Assembly (NCBI GenBank): GCA_024281055.1
Contig: JAMXLF010000001.1
Location: 1-54,773 of the forward strand
Length of the DNA stretch: 54,773 nt
Direction: 5' to 3'
From: Geobacteraceae bacterium
GTDB lineage: Bacteria; Desulfobacterota; Desulfuromonadia; Geobacterales; Geobacteraceae
The notes beneath the pieces were generated by a model. It did not search any database, was not told the DNA's origin, and saw nothing but the letters and a program-made list of their open reading frames with translations. Position numbers and translations under genes: made by a program. Shown piece after piece: positions 8,068 to 16,676 of this stretch (positions within the stretch are counted from its first letter, which is position 1; the number at the start of each line of letters is the position of its first letter).

Positions 8068-9016
8068 GATCCCCGGGGGCGCGCTGCGCCAGAAAACTGA
8101 GTCCGTCGTCGGGGAAATCTCCCGCTATCCCGGCGACCGCCGCCTGCACCCGTTTCTCTTTTTCTCCTGCCATCAGGACCGCTGCCGCCCGGAGCTGCTC
8201 CATGAATTCCCCTTCCAGCACGACCGATTCCTGCCGGAGCGCTTCGGACAGGTTTGGCCTGATCTCGCACGCGAAACAGAGCAGGGCGGGGGCAAGGGGG
8301 GCCAGCACGCCAGCCGTAACAGAGCGGGTGCGGAGAGCGTGCTCGATGTCGTGGAGGTCGTCCGCAATCTGGTAGGCCTCGCCGATGTCGGTGCCATAGC
8401 GGCGCCACATCTGCTGGAGCCGGTCGTCGGCCCCGGCCGCCAACGCCCCCAGTTGACAGGCCGCGCCGAAGAGGACCCCCGTCTTGAGGCGGATGATTTT
8501 CTCGTAGAGCGTGGCATCCATCCCGCCCGCCACGAGCCTTTCCCGTAGCGCTGCTGGATCCAGCGGCTCCTGGCAGGCTCCCCTGGACACCTCGGCGATT
8601 GCCCGGGAGACGATCATGCCATCCTCCCGTCCCGTTTCGCTCATCATCCGGATCGCCTCGGAGAAGATGACGTCGCCGAGGAGGACAGCCCGCCGTGCCC
8701 CGTCCAGGGTCCAGATGGCGGGCTCGTCTCTCCGTACCCGGTGCTGGTCGACGAAGTCGTCATGGATCAGGGTGGCCGTATGGATGAGCTCCACGGCGAC
8801 CGCCCGGGGGATTGCCCTTTCCAGGGAGCCGCCGAGGGTCGTGGCGACGAGGCAGAGGAGCGTCCCCCTGATTTTCTTGCCGCCGGTGAGGAGTCTTTCC
8901 CCGCTCCAGCAATGGAGAGGTTGCGTATCCCCCAGCAGGCGGGCCAACTGCTCGGTGAAGGCTGCATCCAGTGCCGGTTTCAGGTCTGTTGCGAAATCGT
9001 GAAAACTGACGGACAT
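8030..9016 (-). CDS. polyprenyl diphosphate synthase
   Basis: 328 residues from the ATG at 9016, which has a GGAGGATC ribosome site; a longer frame exists but lacks one. First aspartate-rich motif LIHDDFVDQ (about residue 88), second QIADDLHDIE (about residue 225), GGKKIRG near residue 46 and the LLGD segment after the first motif. These define the trans-prenyltransferase family, which extends allylic diphosphates with isopentenyl diphosphate. DDFVD and DDLHD keep the Mg-binding aspartates. Spacing to the next upstream gene (UbiA-like, ends 9049) is 32 bases, so they are probably co-transcribed. Chain length cannot be read from the sequence with confidence. Confidence 0.85.
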   Translation of the reverse strand: MSVSFHDFATDLKPALDAAFTEQLARLLGDTQPLHCWSGERLLTGGKKIRGTLLCLVATTLGGSLERAIPRAVAVELIHTATLIHDDFVDQHRVRRDEPAIWTLDGARRAVLLGDVIFSEAIRMMSETGREDGMIVSRAIAEVSRGACQEPLDPAALRERLVAGGMDATLYEKIIRLKTGVLFGAACQLGALAAGADDRLQQMWRRYGTDIGEAYQIADDLHDIEHALRTRSVTAGVLAPLAPALLCFACEIRPNLSEALRQESVVLEGEFMEQLRAAAVLMAGEKEKRVQAAVAGIAGDFPDDGLSFLAQRAPGDLIRMLDEGASVP

Positions 9017-9048
9017 GGGCGATCCTCCGGATATCGTTCCTTGCGCCG

Positions 9049-9783
9049 CTACTCGATGGCTCTCCAGAGCAGGAGTCCCCCGCCAAGCAGGATTACTCCC
9101 ATGCTGATGCATTTGAGCAGGGCCTCGTACCGTTGCAGGAGGGCCTGTTCGTCGCCGCTGAGGCCAGCTTCCCGCCGTTTCAGCTCCTTGTAAGGACGGG
9201 AGGACTTAATCTCCACCAGGCTGAAAAGACCCATGGCGCCTGCTACGACAAGTGCGGGGAGCGAGATGCCGTTCGTCTGCATGACATAGCCCGCCACGAC
9301 CGGCAGTCCACCCCAGGAAACGGCAAACCACCCGTCGTTGTGGAACCGGCCGGCGAACCACTCAAGGTTGTAGGCAAAGACGAAGAACCCTTCCAGGATG
9401 GCGAGGATTCCGAGAAGCGGCACATCCCGGATCATGTAGTAGCCGGCGATGCCGTAGGCGATGAGGAGTGAGCCGATGGCCAGGATCCAGAGGGTGGATT
9501 TCGAGAAGACGGCCCCCCACGGCTTCACCCGCGTGCTTCCCAAGGCATCGAGGGCGTGGGCCGCGATCCCCAGGCCGAAAAAATAGATGACCACGATGGC
9601 GGCAATCCGCTCGTAGGAGGGGCGCTCGGCCAGGAGCGAGCCGATCACCGAAAACGAGAGGACCATGCCGGTGTAGGGGAGAAAGAGGAGTCCGATGAAC
9701 GTCCTGAATCCGAGCGGGCCCCATTTCGGAACAAACCATTCCGAGACCCTGGCGGGCACACTGCTTTCTGTGGGGTTGATCAT
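9049..9783 (-). CDS. UbiA-like membrane protein
   Basis: 244 residues with about seven hydrophobic segments, for example TFIGLLFLPYTGMVLSFSV, IAAIVVIYFFGLGIAAHAL, LWILAIGSLLIAYGIAGYY, LPALVVAGAMGLFSL and MGVILLGGGLLLW. AAHALDALGST after the second helix and AYNLEWFAGRFHNDGWFAVSWG resemble UbiA prenyltransferase segments, but the classic NDXXDXXXD motif is not intact (only D in HALDALG). It may therefore be a divergent or non-catalytic member. Its neighbours, a polyprenyl synthase and a LolA-like protein three bases away, support a membrane lipid role. Confidence in the family is moderate. Confidence 0.6.
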   Translation of the reverse strand: MINPTESSVPARVSEWFVPKWGPLGFRTFIGLLFLPYTGMVLSFSVIGSLLAERPSYERIAAIVVIYFFGLGIAAHALDALGSTRVKPWGAVFSKSTLWILAIGSLLIAYGIAGYYMIRDVPLLGILAILEGFFVFAYNLEWFAGRFHNDGWFAVSWGGLPVVAGYVMQTNGISLPALVVAGAMGLFSLVEIKSSRPYKELKRREAGLSGDEQALLQRYEALLKCISMGVILLGGGLLLWRAIE

Positions 9784-9786
9784 CGA

Positions 9787-10500
9787 TTATCCTCCGTCAG
9801 CCTGGAAAAAGTCCTCCGGAACGGCTACCGAGGTGCGGAGGTCCCGGAAGAGCACCTTTCGCTTGGGAATGCCGTTCGGGGTGAACTCCTCCACTGCCGC
9901 GGGAAGCCAGCTGGTCGTGTCGATGGCAAACCGGTAGAGCGTCAGCACGTCGCCATGGAAATGGTCTCGGGCCAATACCTCGATCTGCAGTCGGTCGTCT
10001 TCCCGGGACACTTTTATCTCTCCGCGACGCCAGTCGGTGAGGCTGCGGGCGATGTTTGCGATGAGCAGTCCCAGGTCGGTCTGATCGAGCCGTTGCCCCG
10101 TGCGGCTCTTGAGGAGCGCGCTGTCAGGGGCGAGGTGGAGCTTCATGAACTTCATCCATCCCGCGGGCTTTACAAAAACCTTGCCGTCCCTGTCGGGATA
10201 GATGAGGACCATGCCGTGATAGGGGGATTCCATGTCCACGCGTATCCTGTCGGGTTTCCTGAACGTGTAGAGGAAGCGTCTCTTCTCGGTAACCTTTCCG
10301 TCACGGTACTCGGTGACCTCCATCTCCGTCTGGTACTGTGCCACCCGGGCGTAATCGGCTTTCATCCTGTCGACCGCGGCCATGGCCTGTTCTGAGGGGA
10401 TAGTGGAATCGGCCGGTACGTCGGAGCCGAAGGCCATGACGAGAAAGACCAGCAAGAGGGGGAGAAAGCTCCACGGAGATGTGCGAGTCACTGGGGTCAT
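9787..10500 (-). CDS. exported LolA-like / DUF1571-type outer-membrane lipid carrier
   Basis: 237 residues. A hydrophobic N-terminal segment (SFLPLLLVFLVMAFGSDVPA) is a probable signal peptide. The rest reads like a LolA/LolB half-barrel: residues 40-80 YQTEMEVTEYRDGKVTEKRRFLYTF, then KPDRIRVDME, later GDVLTLYRFAIDTTSWLPAAVEEF and GIPKRKVLFRDL. Such proteins shield a lipid or lipoprotein chain during transport across the periplasm. It starts the set 10500-8030 and lies only three bases from the UbiA-like gene, so it may handle a prenylated product. The molecule carried is unknown. Confidence 0.6.
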   Translation of the reverse strand: MTPVTRTSPWSFLPLLLVFLVMAFGSDVPADSTIPSEQAMAAVDRMKADYARVAQYQTEMEVTEYRDGKVTEKRRFLYTFRKPDRIRVDMESPYHGMVLIYPDRDGKVFVKPAGWMKFMKLHLAPDSALLKSRTGQRLDQTDLGLLIANIARSLTDWRRGEIKVSREDDRLQIEVLARDHFHGDVLTLYRFAIDTTSWLPAAVEEFTPNGIPKRKVLFRDLRTSVAVPEDFFQADGG

Positions 10501-10614
10501 TAGAAAACTTTATCACCCGGAGATTGATCCGCAATCTTCTTCAGGGACTCGACTGTTTGGCACGTAATTTGATAGCTGAAAAGGAGAATAGTTCGTACTG
10601 AAAAGGAGCGTGGA

Positions 10615-11007
10615 ATGAACCAGCCTGTTCACAATAAAGGTCTTTCCGTCATGATCGTCGACGATTCGGAAGTGGCGAGAATGCTGCTGCGGGATATTCT
10701 TGAAGCCGGAGGGTACGATGTGGTCGCGGAAGCGGCCGACGGCGTGGAGGCGGTCGATAGATACGCCGAACTGCGGCCGCAGGTGACGATCATGGATATC
10801 CAGATGCCCAACAAAGACGGTGTCCAGGCAACCAGGGAGATTCTGGCGATCGACAGGAATGCCAGGGTTCTCATGTGCAGCTCGATCGATGCGGAAGGTC
10901 TGCTGATGGCAGCAGCGGATGCGGGGGCCAGCGGTGTCGTCTTCAAACCGTTTATCGCCGACATGGTGTTTGCGGCGATTGTATCTGCCTGCAAGAGTGA
11001 ACCCTGA
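10615..11007 (+). CDS. single-domain CheY-like response regulator
   Basis: 130 residues with only a receiver domain: acidic pair in VMIVDDSEV, phosphorylation Asp in TIMDIQMPNKDG (about residue 61), and the conserved Lys in VVFKPF (about residue 113). The switch Thr/Ser is in LMCSSIDAEG. No output domain is present, so it acts by protein contact, as CheY or Spo0F do. No kinase lies next to it. GGAGCG lies upstream of the ATG. Confidence 0.9.
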   Translation: MNQPVHNKGLSVMIVDDSEVARMLLRDILEAGGYDVVAEAADGVEAVDRYAELRPQVTIMDIQMPNKDGVQATREILAIDRNARVLMCSSIDAEGLLMAAADAGASGVVFKPFIADMVFAAIVSACKSEP

Positions 11008-11027
11008 ACGCGGCGGAGGTTCCCGCC

Positions 11028-12383
11028 TCAAGTCCCGTCAGCGCTGCTGTATCTTTCGCGCACGAACATGATGTGATCGCGGAGCACGTAGAACTGTTCG
11101 GCGAACGACAACGGCATCTTCATCCTGTTGACCTCAGCCTCGATGTCGTCGAGTCGCCTGAGCAGTTCCTGCCGTTCTTCGGGCGACGGCTGCGCCAGCA
11201 TGCTCCGTTCCAGCGCGATCAGGATGCCGTACTGGCGGTAGATGCGGGACCTGATGCGCCAGTTGTAGATGGAGGGGACGAGTTTCAACCCCGGGATCAG
11301 CAGGACGATAACGGGCACGACGACCACGAGGAGACGATCCACCAGGCTTGCCAGCCAGAAGGGGAGACTGCGGTAGAGAAAGCTTTTCCCCGACGTGTAG
11401 TAGCGGCGCGCATCGTCGCTGATGCGGAACTCGTGCTCCAGCGGCGCGGGGAACTCGTTGGCGTGCTGGAGCAGTGTGGCTTTGCCGTGCACTTCGCGCG
11501 CCGCCTCGATCAGCAGGTCGGATAGTGCCGGATGAAGCGTGTCGCGCGCCACGAGCTCCACGGTCGGGCCGATCAGGTGGATATCCTGCGCCGGGACGTT
11601 CTTGCCGAAATCAAAGGCACCCATGGGGAGATCGAGCCTGTTCAGATAGGGGTAGCGGCGGGCATAGGCGTCGGCCTGGGGGAAGCTGAGCATGCGAATC
11701 CCGGGTGTCCAGAGGAGCTTGCGCATCACGGGAGGCGTGGCGGAATCTCCCATCAGGAACGCGGCGTCGATTTTCCCCTCGATCAGGGCCTGCGATGCCT
11801 CTTCCCCACCCAGGTCGAGGAGGGGCGTCGTGCCGCCCGGTTCGATGCCGTTGGCCTTGAGCAGGGTCAGGGCCAGTGCCCGGGTTCCGCTTCCTTCCGG
11901 TCCGATGGCGAGCCGCTTTCCACCCAGCGCGGAAATGTAATCGACGGGTGCGGCCGTGCGGTAAAAGACCATGAGCGGCACATGGAACACGCTGCCGAGG
12001 GAAACCAGCTTCTCCACGTTCGTGCCTTCGGTTACGCCTCCCTGCACGAATCCCACGTCCACATGGGTCGCCGGGTTGTTCAGCATCCTGAGGTTGTCCA
12101 GGGACCCTTCCGATGGAATGATCTGCAGCTTGATGCCGTTGCGGGCGAGGATCTTGCGGTATTTCTCGGCCGTGAGCCGGAAGTTGCTCCCCTCGGGACC
12201 GCTGGCGATGGTGATGGTTTTGGGGGGGGCAGGCTGCACGAAGAAATAGGCCGCAACAATGGCAAGGGCAGTTACAAGCAGCACGGGAACGACGGTTACC
12301 ACGAGGTCGCGTACGGAAATTCTGCTGAACCTGGCCAGGGGACGCATGGCGGCTAATTTCTGGATGTTGTTCATTTTTGTCAT
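11028..12383 (-). CDS. membrane-anchored TAXI-family solute-binding protein
   Basis: 451 residues. One N-terminal membrane helix (LVVTVVPVLLVTALAIVAAYFF) is followed by a TAXI-type periplasmic binding fold (TITIASGPEGSNFRLTAEKY, NPATHVDVGFVQGGVTEG, GGKRLAIGPEGSGTRALA). A second membrane helix (VVVPVIVLLIPGLKLVPS) and a cytoplasmic-looking helical tail close it. In TRAP transporters of the TAXI class the binding protein captures a dicarboxylate or related acid. No TRAP membrane subunit is adjacent, so this could be a sensor or an orphan receptor. AGAGG precedes the ATG at 12383. Confidence 0.75.
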   Translation of the reverse strand: MTKMNNIQKLAAMRPLARFSRISVRDLVVTVVPVLLVTALAIVAAYFFVQPAPPKTITIASGPEGSNFRLTAEKYRKILARNGIKLQIIPSEGSLDNLRMLNNPATHVDVGFVQGGVTEGTNVEKLVSLGSVFHVPLMVFYRTAAPVDYISALGGKRLAIGPEGSGTRALALTLLKANGIEPGGTTPLLDLGGEEASQALIEGKIDAAFLMGDSATPPVMRKLLWTPGIRMLSFPQADAYARRYPYLNRLDLPMGAFDFGKNVPAQDIHLIGPTVELVARDTLHPALSDLLIEAAREVHGKATLLQHANEFPAPLEHEFRISDDARRYYTSGKSFLYRSLPFWLASLVDRLLVVVVPVIVLLIPGLKLVPSIYNWRIRSRIYRQYGILIALERSMLAQPSPEERQELLRRLDDIEAEVNRMKMPLSFAEQFYVLRDHIMFVRERYSSADGT

Positions 12384-12415
12384 CGTTGGCCTCTGGTTTG
12401 GGACTGTTAGGGACG

Positions 12416-12450
12416 AAAAAGGGGGCGGATCATGATAAATCCGCCCCCTT
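12416..12450 (-). terminator. intrinsic terminator after the 12482-12826 gene
   Basis: A 12-bp perfect stem (12419-12430 with 12439-12450) made of AAGGGGGCGGAT and its complement, with an eight-base loop. On the minus strand the stem ends in a run of T. Confidence 0.85.
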
Positions 12451-12481
12451 ATCGTTTGGTGCCGGGCCGTTCAGCGGCCGG

Positions 12482-12826
12482 TCAGAAAAACAGTTTAAAC
12501 GCCACGGTTCCTCCGACCTGGGAAGGGCGCAAAAGCAAGCCGGGGTCGGCTTGCCCGCTCAGGGCGGACGGTTCGGGCGACAGGAGCGAGACGCTGCCGC
12601 TCACGGCCATATTCTTGTTCATAAAGACGTTCACCCCAACGCCGTGGGACTTTTCCTTGGCCGGATCGTGCGGGCCGACGTTGGTGGGCTTGTTATCGTT
12701 GTTGGCTGAAGGAGTGGCGGAATTGACGATGGGGGCGGTCTGGATATCCGCCGCCATGGCGACGTCGGCGTTCCAGACGAGGAAGCAAAATAGCAGCAGC
12801 AACGCAAGTAATATTGTACTGTTCAT
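12482..12826 (-). CDS. small exported protein with a barrel-like C-terminus
   Basis: 114 residues from the ATG at 12826 (GGAGGAAA site). A signal peptide (TILLALLLLFCFLVWN, cleavage near AMA-AD) is followed by a low-complexity Asn/Pro/Thr stretch and then alternating residues ending GGTVAFKLFF. A final aromatic residue after alternating hydrophobics is typical of outer-membrane strands, but the protein is too short to form a barrel by itself. It has its own terminator. I do not recognise the family. Confidence 0.6.
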   Translation of the reverse strand: MNSTILLALLLLFCFLVWNADVAMAADIQTAPIVNSATPSANNDNKPTNVGPHDPAKEKSHGVGVNVFMNKNMAVSGSVSLLSPEPSALSGQADPGLLLRPSQVGGTVAFKLFF

Positions 12827-12981
12827 TCGTTTTTCCTCCATCATTGCTTTAAAAAATCCTACCATTTTTTGTTCTTCCACGGCAACCATTTTTTCGGCAT
12901 CGGGAGTGGAGGTCCCGCGTTGACATTTCGCCCTGTGAGCATATCCTTTCCATGAAAGCGAAATCTTTCGGGAGGTGACCC

Positions 12982-13476
12982 ATGGGAAGGGCGCTCATCC
13001 TGGCCCTGTTTCCGCTTGTATTCTTCACCGGATGTGCCCACTGGATCAGCGACCAGTCGAGGGCGCTGGCGGACCGGACCATAACCTTCAGCAAGCTGCG
13101 GGAGAATCCGGACGCGTTTCGCGGGAAATTCGTGCTGCTCGGCGGGACTGTGGCCGCGGTCGCGCGCAACGCCGAGGGAACTTCGCTCGAAGTCATCGAG
13201 TACCGACTCGACAGCCGCGAGTTGCCCGACGTAGTGGTCCCCTCCCGCGGCCGCTTCCTGGCGACAACGCCGGAGTCTCTCGATCCGGCCCATTTCAAGC
13301 CCGGCGCACTGGTGAGTCTGATGGGGGAGGTGGTGGGGGCAAAGGTTCAACCGCTGGAAGGGGTGGCGTATACCTATCCGGTCATAGCCATCAGGGAGAT
13401 CCGCGCCATCGAACTGCCGGAGATCCATCCCGAGTACGACTATGGCGACAGGCACCACTTGTTCCACGTATGGTGA
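12982..13476 (+). CDS. slp: Slp-family outer-membrane lipoprotein
   Basis: 164 residues. Signal peptide with lipobox LVFFTGC (Cys18), then the Slp pattern: ITFSKLRENPDAFRGKFVLLGGTVAAV, SLEVIEYRLDSRELP, GRFLATTPESLDPAHFKPGALVSLMGEVVG and YPVIAIREIRAIELP. Slp lipoproteins in enterobacteria are induced by starvation and acid stress; the function here is not established. A GGAGGT site precedes the ATG. It is monocistronic, convergent with the transglycosylase gene. Confidence 0.85.
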   Translation: MGRALILALFPLVFFTGCAHWISDQSRALADRTITFSKLRENPDAFRGKFVLLGGTVAAVARNAEGTSLEVIEYRLDSRELPDVVVPSRGRFLATTPESLDPAHFKPGALVSLMGEVVGAKVQPLEGVAYTYPVIAIREIRAIELPEIHPEYDYGDRHHLFHVW

Positions 13477-13495
13477 CTGCCGGAAACGGATTGAA

Positions 13496-14377
13496 TCACC
13501 GGAACAAGCTCCGGAAAAACTTCACCACCTTGTCCGAGAAACTCTCGTCCACCTTCTTCTGCATTCCCCTGATATCGGGGACCTCGGCCAGGGCCACGCG
13601 GTACTCCTCCGCGCTCAACACTCCCCTGTCCCGCAACTGCCGCAGGATCAAGTCGGAACGCTTCAGCACCCGGGAGAGGTGCCGGTACGGGTTGTACGTC
13701 ACCTGGGGGCCGGGGAGCATGGCGGCGAGAAAGGCGCATTCCCGGGGGGACAGGTCGCTGGCCGGCTTGCCGAAATAGAACTGCGCACCGTGGCCGATGC
13801 CGTAGACCATCGGCCCCAGTTCGACGACGTTCAGGTAGAGCTCGATGATCCTCCCCTTGGTGAGCTTGTGCTCCATCCAGAGCGCTATGCCGATTTCCTC
13901 GACCTTGCGGGAGATGCTCTTTTCCCGGGAGAGGAAGAGGTTCTTCGCCACCTGCTGGGTGATGGTGGAGGCGCCGCGGGCAAAGCGCTTCTTTTCCAGG
14001 TCGTACCTGACGGCGTTCTTGATGGCCTTGACGTCGATCCCGTCGTGTTTGTAAAAGCGGGCGTCCTCGGCCACGATGACCGCCCACTTCATCTCCGGAG
14101 GGATGTCGTCCGACGGGGTCCAGTAACGGTTCCGGGGGCCCACCACGAAGGGATGGTCCTTTCCCTTCCAGTCCTTCACCTGGATGGTCAGGTTCGTCCT
14201 ACGGTCCGACAGCTCTGACACGGAGGGGAGGTGGCGGAGGAGGGTGAAGACGATGGTGGCGGCGTAGAGGAGCATGATGCCGGCAACGATCAACGCTATC
14301 CATTTTACTGCTTTCAAACGATATGACTCCAGTGACGGGAACGGTACTTCGGCAATTTTAATGCACCTCGGGTACAA
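13496..14377 (-). CDS. mtgA: monofunctional peptidoglycan glycosyltransferase
   Basis: About 293 residues. One N-terminal membrane helix (WIALIVAGIMLLYAATIVFTLL) and a GT51 domain: catalytic Glu in VAEDARFYKHDGID (about residue 104), then RGASTITQQVAKNLFLS (about 135-151), KGRIIELYLNVVELG and the FYFGKPASDLSPRECAFLAAMLPGP segment. It lacks a transpeptidase domain, so it polymerises glycan strands from lipid II on the outer face of the inner membrane. The ATG at 14377 gives a slightly long N-terminus; a TTG near 14312 is an alternative start. Nothing appears broken. Confidence 0.9.
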   Translation of the reverse strand: MYPRCIKIAEVPFPSLESYRLKAVKWIALIVAGIMLLYAATIVFTLLRHLPSVSELSDRRTNLTIQVKDWKGKDHPFVVGPRNRYWTPSDDIPPEMKWAVIVAEDARFYKHDGIDVKAIKNAVRYDLEKKRFARGASTITQQVAKNLFLSREKSISRKVEEIGIALWMEHKLTKGRIIELYLNVVELGPMVYGIGHGAQFYFGKPASDLSPRECAFLAAMLPGPQVTYNPYRHLSRVLKRSDLILRQLRDRGVLSAEEYRVALAEVPDIRGMQKKVDESFSDKVVKFFRSLFR

Positions 14378-14397
14378 AAACCAAACAAAAAGTAAAT

Positions 14398-14591
14398 CTG
14401 GATATCCACTTTGCTCAAGTAGAACAACTTACACATATAATTCCCCCTCCCCTGGTGGGAGGGGGCGAGGGGGAGGGGGATGCCTGAAGCAGAAATGGCG
14501 GCGTTTTCACCCCCACCCTGGCCCTCCCCCATCGAGGGGGAGGGGATATCTTATGAATGAAGCGCGTTACTGGAGTGAAGTAGATAACCAG
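14398..14591. repeat. about 194-bp palindromic element, copy 2
   Basis: Same plan as 6930-7101: ends CTGGATATCCACTT and AAGTAGATAACCAG, inner CCCTCCCC/GGGGAGGG hairpins and the TTTTCACCCCCACCCTG core block shared with copy 1. It fills the gap upstream of the transglycosylase gene. Confidence 0.75.
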
Positions 14592-14671
14592 AAAAGGAAA
14601 AAGTGGCAGGGTCGGGAAAAAGGGGGCGTGGAGAGCTTGCGCAGCGCCGAGAGGGAGAGCGCGGATGGACT

Positions 14672-14705
14672 TCCGGGGACAGCAGGTGCGTCTGCTGTCC
14701 CCGGA
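14672..14705. repeat. 14-bp perfect hairpin sharing its foot with the RAYT inverted repeat
   Basis: TCCGGGGACAGCAG (14672-14685) pairs exactly with 14692-14705 across a six-base loop. The first ten bases equal the outer ten bases of the 26-bp repeats at 2651 and 3363. It lies seven bases after the hcp stop and could also act as its terminator, although no T-run follows. Confidence 0.75.
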
Positions 14706-14712
14706 TTCCCGA

Positions 14713-16347
14713 TTAGCCGAGGATCTGCTTGAGGTCCCCCTCCGCCGTGCCTATCGGCGCGATGTTGAAGTTCTCCACCAGGAAGTTGAGGACGTTGGGG
14801 GTGATGAACGCCGGGAGGCTCGGTCCGAGCTTGATGTTCTTGATACCCAGGTGGAGGAGGGTGAGGAGGATCGCCACCGCCTTCTGCTCGTACCAGGAGA
14901 GGATCATGGAGAGCGGCAGGTCGTTCACCCCGCAGTTGAAGGCGCCCGCCAGGGCCACGGCGATCTGGATCGCCGAGTAGGCGTCGTTGCATTGCCCCAC
15001 GTCGAGCAGCCGCGGAATGCCGCCGATGTCGCCGAAGTCGAGCTTGTTGAAGCGGTACTTGCCGCAGGCCAGCGTGAGGATGACGCAGTCCTCGGGTACC
15101 TTCTCGGCGAACTCGGTGTAGTAGTTCCGCCCGGACTTGGCGCCGTCACACCCGCCGATGAGGAAGAAGTGACGGATCTGGCCGGCCTTCACCGCATCGA
15201 TTACCTTGTCGGCCACGCCGAGCACCGCGTTGTGGCCGAAGCCGGTGAGGATCTCCTGGCCCGGGTTTTCCTCGAAGCCGGGGAGCGCCAGGGCCTTGTC
15301 GATCACTGCCGAGAAGTCCCAGCCGTCGATGTGCTTCACGTCGGGCCACTGCACGAGCCCCCAGGTGAAGAGGCGGTCCTTATAGCTTTCGGCCGGACGC
15401 TGGATGCAGTTGGTGTTGAAGATGATGGCGCCGGGGAAGCTGACGAACTCCTTCGCCTGGTCTTGCCAGGCGCCGCCGAAGTTGCCGGCCAGGTGCGCAT
15501 ACTTCTTGAGTCCCGGGTAGCCGTGGGCCGGGAGCATCTCGCCGTGGGTGTAGATGTTGATGCCTTTCCCCTCGGTCTGCTTCAGGAGCTCCTCCAGCAT
15601 GCGGAGATCGTGGCCCGAGACGAGGATCGCCTTGCCGGCTTTGGTGCCGAGCTGGACCGGGGTCGGTACCGGGTGGCCGTAGCTGTCGGTGTTGGCCTTG
15701 TTGAGGAGCTCCATCGTTACCAGGTTGATCCGACCGCACTCCATGGCTAGTTCGACGAAGTCCATGAGGCCGAGGCTCTTGTCGAGGGTGGCGGCGAGGG
15801 CCTTGTGGGTAAAGGCGTAGATCTCGTCGTTTTCCAGGCCGATCACCAGGGCGTGGTGGGCGTAGGCCGCATATCCCTTCATCCCGTAGATGACGATGTC
15901 CTGGACCGATTTCACGTCCGGGTCGATGCTGTCGTCCTTCACGCCGTGCCGGATTCCCAGTTCCACCAGTTCGGCGGTGCTGCCGGGGGTGAAGGGGCGG
16001 GCCGCCTCGGGGACGTCACCCTGGCACGCTCCGCCGCTGGCCTTCTCGAAGAGGGCCTGGGCCTTGTCGCGGAGCCCGGCCGCCTGGCGGACGAGCCTGG
16101 CGACCTCTTCGGCGCTGAAATCGACGTTGGTGACCGTGGTAAAGAGTCCGTCGAGCATGAAGCGGTCGATCTCCTGGTCCTTTGCCCCCTTGGCGCGGGC
16201 CTTGTCGGCCCAGAAGGCGATACCCTTCATGGCATAGACGAGTTGGTCCTGCAGGGCGGCCACGTCCGGCTGCTTGCCGCACACCCCGATTTTGCTGCAA
16301 CCTCCGTTGGCTGCCTGCTCACACTGGTAACAGAACATGTTCGACAT
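14713..16347 (-). CDS. hcp: hybrid cluster protein (hydroxylamine/NO reductase), class I
   Basis: 544 residues from the ATG at 16347 with an AAGGAGG site; an upstream in-frame ATG pair at about 16419 would add about 24 residues. The N-terminal motif C6-X2-C9-X7-C17-X5-C23 is the class I [4Fe-4S] pattern of anaerobes. Later segments with the hybrid-cluster ligands include GHDLRMLEELLKQ, FNTNCIQRP, LIGGCDGAKSGRNYYTEFAEKVP and ACGKYRF. Hcp reduces NO or hydroxylamine and protects against nitrosative stress in the cytoplasm. An HcpR/FNR-like palindrome lies upstream at 16535-16548. Length and motifs are normal. Confidence 0.95.
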   Translation of the reverse strand: MSNMFCYQCEQAANGGCSKIGVCGKQPDVAALQDQLVYAMKGIAFWADKARAKGAKDQEIDRFMLDGLFTTVTNVDFSAEEVARLVRQAAGLRDKAQALFEKASGGACQGDVPEAARPFTPGSTAELVELGIRHGVKDDSIDPDVKSVQDIVIYGMKGYAAYAHHALVIGLENDEIYAFTHKALAATLDKSLGLMDFVELAMECGRINLVTMELLNKANTDSYGHPVPTPVQLGTKAGKAILVSGHDLRMLEELLKQTEGKGINIYTHGEMLPAHGYPGLKKYAHLAGNFGGAWQDQAKEFVSFPGAIIFNTNCIQRPAESYKDRLFTWGLVQWPDVKHIDGWDFSAVIDKALALPGFEENPGQEILTGFGHNAVLGVADKVIDAVKAGQIRHFFLIGGCDGAKSGRNYYTEFAEKVPEDCVILTLACGKYRFNKLDFGDIGGIPRLLDVGQCNDAYSAIQIAVALAGAFNCGVNDLPLSMILSWYEQKAVAILLTLLHLGIKNIKLGPSLPAFITPNVLNFLVENFNIAPIGTAEGDLKQILG

Positions 16348-16534
16348 CGTTTCCTCCTTGGTTGAATTGGTGGTGGCCGGTGCGGAAAGACCGAGCCACT
16401 GCAGTATTCTGTTCATCATCTTCTCCTTGCCCCCGGCATGGCGGGAGTGGGTCTTGCCTGGTTTGTCGGGGGGCGGCGCGTGCTCCGCGCCCCCTGTCAT
16501 GGTGTCACCTTACCGTCATCGGCACGACGGCGCC

Positions 16535-16548
16535 TTGACTCAAGTCAA
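16535..16548. promoter_or_regulatory. candidate HcpR/FNR-type operator upstream of hcp
   Basis: TTGACTCAAGTCAA: inverted half-sites TTGAC and GTCAA with four bases between. HcpR regulators of the CRP/FNR family are known to recognise TTGA-N6-TCAA-like palindromes upstream of hcp in delta-proteobacteria. It is 187 bases before the hcp ATG and 128 before the small gene on the other strand, so it may serve both. Confidence 0.55.
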
Positions 16549-16644
16549 TAAACTGCATTCAGCCTGACTTCGTGGGTTGCGCGTTTCGGGGAGGCGAACG
16601 TGATCAACGGAATTTGCCAATAACTGTCGCAGTGCCTTCTGTGG

Positions 16645-16650
16645 TATAAT
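16645..16650 (+). promoter_or_regulatory. extended -10 element before the small Cys-containing gene
   Basis: TATAAT preceded by TG one base upstream (TGGTATAAT), 27 bases before the ATG at 16677. The -35 region is poor, which fits an extended -10 promoter. Confidence 0.45.
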
Positions 16651-16676
16651 TTCAGTCAGGAAGGGAGGTTGTGATC

